Source of the DNA: DASUSF01 sp036375275
GTDB taxonomy: Bacteria; Pseudomonadota; Alphaproteobacteria; Geminicoccales; Geminicoccaceae
Length of the DNA stretch: 6,717 nt
Direction of reading: 5' to 3'
Assembly (NCBI GenBank): GCA_036375275.1
Contig: DASUSF010000416.1
Coordinates: 1-6,717, forward strand
Part shown: positions 1 to 4,569 of the stretch, in pieces
Layout of the letters: the number at the start of each line of letters is the position of its first letter
How positions within the stretch are numbered: the first letter of the stretch is position 1
The notes under the pieces: model-generated
Databases searched by the model: none
What the model was told of the DNA's origin: nothing
Seen by the model: only the letters and a program-made list of their open reading frames with translations
Position numbers and translations under genes: made by a program

Positions 1-22
1 CTTCCGTCTGCGGCCGTGCGCT

Positions 23-36
23 AGCCGGATCCGGCT
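23..36. repeat. 14-bp perfect palindrome upstream of the terC-like gene
   Basis: AGCCGGATCCGGCT equals its own reverse complement. It lies about 140 bases before the TerC-family start codon. It could be an operator for a dimeric regulator, or the foot of a terminator for a gene outside the window. No T-run follows it, so termination is not well supported. Chance GC-rich palindromes occur in such DNA, and function is inferred only from length and position. Confidence 0.35.
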
Positions 37-93
37 GGGCCGTGTCTCCGCGGGCTCGGATCGACCGCGCTCGGGGCGCGACCGGCGGCAAAG

Positions 94-105
94 TGCGCCG
101 GCGCA
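94..105. repeat. 12-bp perfect palindrome upstream of the terC-like gene
   Basis: TGCGCCGGCGCA is a perfect palindrome, flanked by AAG on the left and AAG on the right. It sits 72 bases before the TerC-family start codon, a position compatible with an operator or with a leader hairpin. No known binding motif was recognised. Confidence 0.3.
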
Positions 106-126
106 AAGCTTCTGGCCGACGCGCAC

Positions 127-144
127 AAGGTCGATTAGGACCTT
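127..144 (+). promoter_or_regulatory. Small leader stem-loop before the terC-like gene
   Basis: AAGGTC and GACCTT can pair as a 6-bp stem around a 6-base loop (133-138). The hairpin ends 33 bases before the start codon and 17 bases before the likely ribosome binding site (AAGGA, 162-166, spacing 11). It may modulate ribosome access. There is no sign of a full riboswitch fold, and the function is speculative. Confidence 0.3.
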
Positions 145-177
145 CGCCTGGCTGATCGAACAAGGACTGCCGGACGG

Positions 178-939
178 ATGGACTACCTGCTCACCCTCGC
201 CGTCGATCCCGCCGCCTGGGTCGCGCTCGTGACCCTGATCGTGATGGAGGTCGTGCTCGGCATCGACAACCTGATCTTCATCTCGATCCTGACCAACAAG
301 CTGCCCGAGGAGCAGGGCTCGCGGGCGCGGCGGGTCGGCATCGGAGGCGCGCTGGTCCTCAGGCTCGCGCTGCTCGGGACGGTCGCGGTGATCGTGCAGC
401 TGACCGAGCCGGTCTTCACGCTGTTCGAGCACGGCTTCTCGTGGCGCGACCTGATCCTGATCGCGGGCGGCCTGTTCCTGGTCTGGAAGGCGACCAAGGA
501 GATCCATCACAACGTCGACCCCGATCACGGCCCGGACGTGTTCGAGCCGGAACGGAAGACGACGAGCTTCGCCGCCGTGATCGGGCAGATCCTGGTGCTC
601 GACCTCGTGTTCTCGATCGACAGCATCATCACCGCGGTCGGCATGACCCCGCACATCCCGATCATGGTCATCGCGGTCCTGGTGACCGTCGCCGTGATGC
701 TGCTCGCGGCCGACCCGCTCGCGAACTTCATCCGGGCCAACCCGACCATCGTCATGCTGGCGCTCGGCTTTCTGCTGCTGATCGGCACGACGCTGATCGC
801 CGAGGGCTTCGGCGCGCACGTGCCCAAGGGCTACATCTACGCGGCGATGGCGTTCTCGGCGCTGATCGAGGGCTTCAACATGCTGGCCCGCCGGGCGCGT
901 CGCCGGCGGGCGGCGGCGCGGCAGGCCGCCGGCAGCTGA
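178..939 (+). CDS. TerC family integral membrane protein (probable metal-ion exporter)
   Basis: A 253-residue polytopic inner-membrane protein of the TerC family. The family is named after a tellurite-resistance determinant, and studied members export Mn2+. Two family hallmarks are visible. Residues 24-34 read EVVLGIDNLIF, with acidic residues inside the first membrane helix. Residues 142-149 read DLVFSIDS, the matching half of the internal repeat. Hydrophobic helices lie near residues 13-38, 57-75, 89-104, 131-153, 160-178, 189-208 and 219-235, with a charged cytoplasmic loop at about 105-130 and an Arg-rich tail (238-248) typical of an inside-facing end. Length fits the short TerC type without CBS or CorC domains. 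The start is supported by AAGGA at 162-166. It appears monocistronic: 140 bases separate it from the next gene, which is unrelated in function. The ion specificity is not shown by the sequence. Confidence 0.93.
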   Translation: MDYLLTLAVDPAAWVALVTLIVMEVVLGIDNLIFISILTNKLPEEQGSRARRVGIGGALVLRLALLGTVAVIVQLTEPVFTLFEHGFSWRDLILIAGGLFLVWKATKEIHHNVDPDHGPDVFEPERKTTSFAAVIGQILVLDLVFSIDSIITAVGMTPHIPIMVIAVLVTVAVMLLAADPLANFIRANPTIVMLALGFLLLIGTTLIAEGFGAHVPKGYIYAAMAFSALIEGFNMLARRARRRRAAARQAAGS

Positions 940-995
940 ATCGCGGGAATTTCCGGACGCCCCCTTACGTTCAACCGGCCGAGGGCCCACTTGTA

Positions 996-1009
996 TTGCT
1001 GCAGCGCAA
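996..1009. promoter_or_regulatory. Candidate PhaR-type operator before the phasin-like gene
   Basis: TTGCTGCAGCGCAA is TGC-rich. It has outer TTGC/GCAA arms around TGCAGC and contains the 8-bp palindrome GCTGCAGC. PhaR repressors of PHA granule genes are known to bind TGC-rich inverted repeats in front of phasin genes. The site lies 71-84 bases upstream of the start of a phasin-domain gene, and a -10-like TTGTAT (991-996) overlaps its left edge. The match is by eye, and no second copy exists in the window for comparison. Confidence 0.42.
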
Positions 1010-1067
1010 CATGACCGACGACGTCCCCCGCCGCACGCCGAGTGCGGTCGGAGCGGCGGTCGTCCCC

Positions 1068-1074
1068 AAGGAGG
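1068..1074 (+). promoter_or_regulatory. Strong ribosome binding site deciding the start at 1080
   Basis: AAGGAGG is a near-perfect Shine-Dalgarno sequence five bases before ATG 1080. An in-frame ATG at 1011 would add 23 residues, but it has no such site and lies directly against the candidate operator. The start at 1080 is therefore preferred. It also places the helix-hairpin-helix domain right at the N terminus. Confidence 0.8.
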
Positions 1075-1079
1075 ACACC

Positions 1080-1898
1080 ATGGCGAAGGCATCCCCGAAG
1101 CTCGAGATCAACCAGGCGACCGCCGAAGAGCTCGCAGCGCTTCCCGGCATCGGCCCGAGCACGGCCGAGACCCTGATCAAGATCCGCGACCAGCGCGGCG
1201 GCTTCAAGAGCGTCGACGAGCTCGAGGAGGTCCAGGGCCTCGGCGCGCAGACGCTGAAGAACATCCGCGGCCACGTCTCCGTCTCCGCCAAGGCGCATTC
1301 CGGGAGCGGCCGCAACGGTGCCGAAGGCGCCGCCCGGGCCACAGAGAAGACTGCAGAGAAGGCCACAGAGAAGGCCACGGAGAAGGCCACGGAGAAGACC
1401 GCCAGCGCGGCGCGCGAGGGTGGCAAGGCCGTCGCCGAGACCGCAGCCGAAACCGGCAGGACCGCTGCCGAAAGGTCGGCCGAGAGCGGCAGGACGGCGG
1501 TCGAGACCGCGGCCCAGAGTGCGCGCGCCGGGACCGAGGCGTTCCGCAGGACGGCGACGCAGCAGGCCGAGACGGCCCGCCGCGGCCTCGAGGTGGCCGC
1601 CGGCAAGTCCGAGGAGATCGGCCATGCCGCCGCCGAGGCGCAGCAGCAGGTGCTCGGCTCGATGCGCGAGGTCAACGAGGTCTGGCTCGGGCTGGTCCAG
1701 ACCCAGTTTCAGGCCAACGTCGAGACCGCGCAGCGGATGATGCAGTGCCGGACGCCGCAGGACCTGGCTGAGCTGCAGTCGACGTACATGCGCACCTCGA
1801 TGGAGCGTCTGGTCGACGGCACCAGCCGTGCCGTGGCGGCGAGCAGCCAGCTGGCGCAGACCATGTGGCGGCCGTTCCAGAGCCTCGCCCGCCGCTAA
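1080..1898 (+). CDS. Helix-hairpin-helix / phasin fusion protein
   Basis: A 272-residue, apparently soluble protein with no signal peptide. Residues 8-66 form a ComEA-like helix-hairpin-helix (HhH) unit: EINQATAEELAALPGIGPST, a GGF turn at 40-42, then VQGLGAQTLKNI. The two hairpins, PGIG and QGLG, usually bind the DNA backbone non-specifically. Residues 87-106 are five four-residue repeats of the (A/T)(T/A)EK type. Residues 116-159 are four 11-residue Ala/Thr/Glu/Arg repeats, expected to form amphipathic helices. Residues from about 160 to 265 match the phasin family. The key segment is TPQDLAELQSTYMRTSMERL at 225-244, followed by an Ala/Gln-rich helix and a WRPF ending. Phasins coat PHA granules. 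I infer a granule-to-DNA linker, comparable in role but not in sequence to PhaM of Cupriavidus. The alternative is a nucleoid or stress protein with a phasin-like helical bundle. Both domains look intact. Confidence 0.85.
   Translation: MAKASPKLEINQATAEELAALPGIGPSTAETLIKIRDQRGGFKSVDELEEVQGLGAQTLKNIRGHVSVSAKAHSGSGRNGAEGAARATEKTAEKATEKATEKATEKTASAAREGGKAVAETAAETGRTAAERSAESGRTAVETAAQSARAGTEAFRRTATQQAETARRGLEVAAGKSEEIGHAAAEAQQQVLGSMREVNEVWLGLVQTQFQANVETAQRMMQCRTPQDLAELQSTYMRTSMERLVDGTSRAVAASSQLAQTMWRPFQSLARR
1338..1397 (+). repeat. Five 12-bp tandem repeats inside the HhH-phasin gene
   Basis: Five consecutive 12-base units run without gaps: GCCACAGAGAAG, ACTGCAGAGAAG, GCCACAGAGAAG and GCCACGGAGAAG twice. 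They encode ATEK, TAEK, ATEK, ATEK, ATEK. The unit is a multiple of three, so gain or loss of copies would change linker length without breaking the frame. The last two units are identical, suggesting recent duplication or slippage. Confidence 0.9.
1425..1556 (+). repeat. Degenerate 33-bp (11-residue) repeats in the phasin linker
   Basis: Residues 116-159 align as four 11-residue units: KAVAETAAETG, RTAAERSAESG, RTAVETAAQSA and RAGTEAFRRTA. Eleven-residue periodicity is typical of extended amphipathic or right-handed coiled helices such as LEA-like and lipid-surface proteins. The DNA copies are more diverged than those of the 12-bp array just upstream. Confidence 0.6.
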
Positions 1899-1904
1899 AA
1901 CATC

Positions 1905-1950
1905 ATCCGCTTGTGTAGAACCGCTCTCTCGTGAGCGGTTGTAGGCGGAT
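1905..1950. terminator. Two-part stem-loop between convergent genes, possible terminator
   Basis: AACCGCTC (1919-1926) and GAGCGGTT (1933-1940) form a perfect 8-bp stem with a 6-base loop. An outer pair, ATCCGC (1905-1910) and GCGGAT (1945-1950), can extend the structure. It starts six bases after the phasin-gene stop. Read on the - strand, the outer stem is followed after four bases by a TTTT run, so it could end transcripts coming from the cupin side. On the + strand no T-run follows. Bidirectional termination is plausible but unproven. Confidence 0.42.
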
Positions 1951-1985
1951 AAAGATGCTACACCATTGAGACAGGGCAGCTTTCT

Positions 1986-2037
1986 TCCGATGAGCGTGGG
2001 GTCCGCCTCGACCTGAAGGTGGTTCCATCTCATCGGA
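1986..2037. repeat. 9-bp inverted repeat in the convergent intergenic region
   Basis: TCCGATGAG (1986-1994) is the reverse complement of CTCATCGGA (2029-2037). Between them lies a small nested pair, ACCT-GA-AGGT (2011-2020). The perfect palindrome GCTCCGGAGC follows at 2042-2051. It may be a transcript-end structure or the relic of a small mobile or RNA element. No coding sequence is recognised here on either strand. Confidence 0.4.
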
Positions 2038-2086
2038 GGCTGCTCCGGAGCGGATACCCGCTCGAGCCGGCCCGTCCCGGGGAATC

Positions 2087-2100
2087 GCCCGGCGGCGGGC
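2087..2100 (-). terminator. Short GC hairpin just after the cupin gene
   Basis: GCCCG (2087-2091) pairs with CGGGC (2096-2100) across a 4-base loop, ten bases beyond the cupin stop in the direction of transcription. There is no T-run, so it would at best be a weak or Rho-assisted end, or a 3'-protecting hairpin. Confidence 0.25.
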
Positions 2101-2110
2101 CGGCGCGTGT

Positions 2111-2716
2111 CTACAGGTCGAGCAGCGCCTCGGCGAGGATCGTCTGCTCGCGCTCGAAGGGGGCGTCCTCGGGATCACCCTTCCGCGGCGCCACCGCCAC
2201 GAACGAAGACCTGCCGCCGTCGAGTTCCGGAGGTAGGAGGACGAAGCGGATGAAGCTCGCCGGCTCCTCCCCGACCACCCGGCCGATGATGTCGTCGTCG
2301 ACCGCCTCGAGCCAGGCCTCGCCCGGGCGCACCGGGAAGCGCCGGCAGCCGACCATGGCGTCGAGCGCGCCCGCCGTGAGCAGCCGGATGCCGGGCCCGA
2401 GGTGACGATGGCGGGGGGTGATCGAGCCCGCCTTCAGCAGGATCCGGTCGACCCGGAGCAGGACCCGGCGGTCGGTCGGCGGTGCCACCGAGCACGACAG
2501 GATGCCGCTGGTGTCCGGACCGGCGAGGCTCCCGTTCAGATCGATCGCCAGAACGAAAATGCGCCCGGCCAACCGGGGCGGCCCGCGCTTGCCGCGGCGC
2601 CCGATCCAGGTCTCGCCCGCGGGCGAGGTCATCACCAGCGCATCGCAGTCGACCGGCCCGGTCGGGACGTCGCCCTCCCGCGCGCTGAGGTGCAGGCGGA
2701 TCGTCTCAGCCGGCAT
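2111..2716 (-). CDS. Cupin-domain protein at the end of the transporter operon
   Basis: A 201-residue protein whose C-terminal two thirds look like a single cupin beta-barrel. Residues 97-112 contain GSITPRHRHLGPGIRL, which fits the first cupin motif; H103 and H105 are the expected metal ligands. The glutamate that often completes the site is not obvious. Residues 127-137 (FPVRPGEAWLE) fit the turn of the second motif. The first 50 residues are polar and match nothing I recognise, and the hydrophobic stretch RIFVLAI (52-58) is too short for a membrane helix. The start overlaps the end of the DppC-like gene by 11 bases (ATGCCGGCTGA), so translational coupling is likely. A later start cannot be excluded, because the Shine-Dalgarno is weak. 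Cupins of this size may be isomerases, dioxygenases or small-molecule sensors. Linkage suggests a role tied to the imported solute, but no reaction can be named. Confidence 0.72.
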   Translation of the reverse strand: MPAETIRLHLSAREGDVPTGPVDCDALVMTSPAGETWIGRRGKRGPPRLAGRIFVLAIDLNGSLAGPDTSGILSCSVAPPTDRRVLLRVDRILLKAGSITPRHRHLGPGIRLLTAGALDAMVGCRRFPVRPGEAWLEAVDDDIIGRVVGEEPASFIRFVLLPPELDGGRSSFVAVAPRKGDPEDAPFEREQTILAEALLDL

Positions 2717-3572
2717 CGCCGATCCGCTGCACGCCGCGCCCGACCAGGATCACGCCGAGCGCAGCCGTGAGGATGAAGAGGCCCGGAAAGACCGACATCC
2801 AGGGCGCGATCAGCAGGTAGTTCTTGGCCTGCTCGAGCATGGCGCCCCAGTCCGGCGTCGGCGGCTGGATGCCGAGGCCGAGGAAGCCCAGCGCCGCCTC
2901 GATCTGCAGCGCCAGCGGGAACAGGATCATGTACTGCATGATCACGAGCGGGAGCACGTTCCGGAGCACGTGCCGGAACAGGATCACGGGCTCCGGCATG
3001 CCGAGCGCGCGCGCCGCCTCGACGTAGGTCTGGCCGGCCTCGGCGATCGCGCCGGCGCGCGCGATCCGGAAGAACACCGGCAGGTAGACGATCGCGAGCG
3101 CGGCGACGAGGTTGACCATGCCGGTGCCGAGCACGCCCGTGATCACGACCCCGAGCAGGATCGGCGGGAAGCTCAGGATCACGTCGACGAGCCGCGCCGC
3201 CCCCATGTCCAGCCAGCGGCCGGCGTAGCCGGCGATCAGGCCCGCAAGCCCGCCGAGGACCGCCGCGATCAGCAGCGAGCCCGCGACCACCGAGAGGGTG
3301 ACGCGCGTGCCGTAGATTGCGCGGGCGAAGATGTCGCGGCCGACGTCGTCGGTCCCGAACAGGTGCTCGTCGGACGGCGGCTGCAGCGCGCCCGCGACGT
3401 CGACGTCGGTCGGCGAGTGGCCCGTGAGCGCGAACGGGAACAGGGCGGTGAAGATCAGGAGCGCCACGATCACGAGGCCGAGCACCAGCTCCGGGTGCCG
3501 CCGCGCGCCGGCGAGCAGGCGCCGTCCGCTGCCTGTTTCCGTAGCTTCCGATGCACCGGCTGCGGTTGCCAT
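2706..3572 (-). CDS. ABC transporter permease, DppC/OppC type
   Basis: A 288-residue inner-membrane subunit of a binding-protein-dependent importer (BPD_transp_1 fold). After a polar N terminus, the first helix is at about 28-49. The periplasmic loop carries HLFGTDDVGRDIFARAIYGTR (70-90), the strongly conserved DppC/OppC signature. Further helices lie near 92-116, 128-148, 150-169, 203-225 and 255-278. The coupling-helix (EAA) motif is EAARALGMPEPVILFRHVLR (185-204), which docks on the ATPase. FLGLGIQPPTPDWG (230-243) is another family hallmark. It follows the DppB-like gene after only 3 bases and overlaps the cupin gene by 11. There is no clear Shine-Dalgarno, so it is probably translated by re-initiation. 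It pairs with the DppB-like protein as a heterodimer. The substrate could be a peptide or another small polar solute. Confidence 0.95.
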   Translation of the reverse strand: MATAAGASEATETGSGRRLLAGARRHPELVLGLVIVALLIFTALFPFALTGHSPTDVDVAGALQPPSDEHLFGTDDVGRDIFARAIYGTRVTLSVVAGSLLIAAVLGGLAGLIAGYAGRWLDMGAARLVDVILSFPPILLGVVITGVLGTGMVNLVAALAIVYLPVFFRIARAGAIAEAGQTYVEAARALGMPEPVILFRHVLRNVLPLVIMQYMILFPLALQIEAALGFLGLGIQPPTPDWGAMLEQAKNYLLIAPWMSVFPGLFILTAALGVILVGRGVQRIGDAG

Positions 3573-3575
3573 GGC

Positions 3576-4520
3576 TCAGCGCCGCATCCGGGGGTCGACC
3601 CAGGTGTAGAGCAGGTCGACCACGAGGTTGACCAGGAGCGCCATCGCCACCACCAGGAGCAGCCCGCCCTGGACGATCGGGAAGTCCCGGTTCTGGATCG
3701 AGGTGAGCAGCAGGCGGCCGAGGCCCGGCAGCGCGAACAGCGATTCGATCACCACGACCCCGCCCAGGATCTGGATCAGGATCAGGCCCATGAAGGTCAC
3801 GAGCGGGATCAGGATGTTGCGCAGCACGTGCTTGAACACGACGGTGCGCATCGGCAGGCCCTTCGCGATCGCGAGCCGGACGTAGTCCCGGCCCATGGCG
3901 CTCACCACCGACTGGCGGACGAACTGGCTGTAGGCGACCGCCTGCAGGATGCCGAGGCTGACGATCGGGAGGAACAGGATCTCGAGGTTCTGGGCGAGGT
4001 CCTGGGTCGGCCCGCGGTACATGATCGGTGGCGACCAGCGGAACCAGGCGGAGGCCCCGATCAGCAGCATCAGCCCGACCCAGAAGACCGGCGCCGCGAG
4101 CCCGGTGACGTTGACCGCCTGGACCAGATGGTCGGGCCAGCGGCCCTCGTAGACCCCCGCGAGCAGGCCGAGCGGGACGCCGACCAGCGTCGCCACCAGG
4201 AGCGTCAGGAGGCCGAGCTCCAGGGTCACCGCGAACGCCTGGAGCACGATCCCGGCGACCGGCCGGCCCTGGTTCCAGCTGGTGCCGAGGTCGCCGGTCA
4301 AGGCGCTCCCCAGCCAGTCGAGGTACTGGACGTGGACCGGGCGATCGAGCCCGAAGAAGGCGCGGAGCGACGCGGCGGTCCGCGGGTCGTCGCCGGCCTG
4401 GCCGAGCATCTGGGCCACGATGTCGCCCGGCACGGCGCGCACCAGCAGGAACACGACGATGCTCGCCAGGATCGCGGTGACCAGCGAGGCGGCGAGGCGG
4501 CGGATCAGGAAGGTCGCCAT
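3576..4520 (-). CDS. ABC transporter permease, DppB/OppB type
   Basis: A 314-residue inner-membrane permease. The N terminus, MATFLIRRLAASLVTAILAS, is a typical DppB first helix, followed by the conserved VPGD turn (30-33) and FFGLDRPVHVQYLDWL (55-70). LTGDLGTSW (74-82) is another family mark. Helices lie at about 9-29, 97-122, 133-158, 180-200, 236-258 and 283-305. The ATPase-contact motif is YVRLAIAKGLPMRTVVFKHV (213-232). The C terminus, YTWVDPRMRR, is the usual DppB ending. Length matches the family. There is no clear ribosome binding site before the start; the region immediately upstream is occupied by a GC-rich hairpin. Translation may therefore depend on readthrough or an unusual initiation region. 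It forms the channel with the DppC-like protein encoded 3 bases downstream. Confidence 0.95.
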   Translation of the reverse strand: MATFLIRRLAASLVTAILASIVVFLLVRAVPGDIVAQMLGQAGDDPRTAASLRAFFGLDRPVHVQYLDWLGSALTGDLGTSWNQGRPVAGIVLQAFAVTLELGLLTLLVATLVGVPLGLLAGVYEGRWPDHLVQAVNVTGLAAPVFWVGLMLLIGASAWFRWSPPIMYRGPTQDLAQNLEILFLPIVSLGILQAVAYSQFVRQSVVSAMGRDYVRLAIAKGLPMRTVVFKHVLRNILIPLVTFMGLILIQILGGVVVIESLFALPGLGRLLLTSIQNRDFPIVQGGLLLVVAMALLVNLVVDLLYTWVDPRMRR

Positions 4521-4526
4521 CGGGCG

Positions 4527-4555
4527 GGCCGGAGGCGGCGGCCGGCGCTCCGGCC
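4527..4555 (-). promoter_or_regulatory. Intercistronic hairpin between binding-protein and permease genes
   Basis: GGCCGGAG (4527-4534) and CTCCGGCC (4548-4555) form a perfect 8-bp G+C-only-but-two stem with a 13-base GC-rich loop. It lies in the 49-base gap after the solute-binding-protein stop and seven bases before the permease start codon. Such hairpins commonly protect the upstream message or attenuate the permeases, giving more binding protein than membrane subunits. There is no T-run, so it is not a full terminator. Confidence 0.5.
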
Positions 4556-4569
4556 ACCCCCTGGCACGG

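Noticed and set aside
1..177. Mn2+ riboswitch (yybP-ykoY type) before the TerC-family gene
   Set aside because: This riboswitch often precedes TerC-family genes, so I looked for its conserved loop motifs and paired elements. I saw only unrelated palindromes and a small 6-bp stem.
1011..1079. Upstream in-frame ATG (1011) as the start of the HhH-phasin protein
   Set aside because: It has no Shine-Dalgarno, sits against the candidate operator and adds a non-conserved Pro/Arg-rich stretch. ATG 1080 has AAGGAGG at ideal spacing.
1338..1397. CRISPR array
   Set aside because: The repeats are 12 bp with no spacers, are in frame, and encode ATEK units within a protein.
837..2033. A 398-codon - strand open frame across the HhH-phasin gene
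   Set aside because: It is the mirror of the repetitive phasin gene and rich in Leu/Gly/Arg. No family signature is visible. Only its N-terminal part (1899-2033) is outside the phasin and terC genes, and that looks like structured spacer.
1899..2110. Fragment of a transposase gene on the - strand
   Set aside because: The - strand frames here give readable peptides, but I could not match them to any transposase family. No target-site duplication or terminal repeats bounding an element were found.
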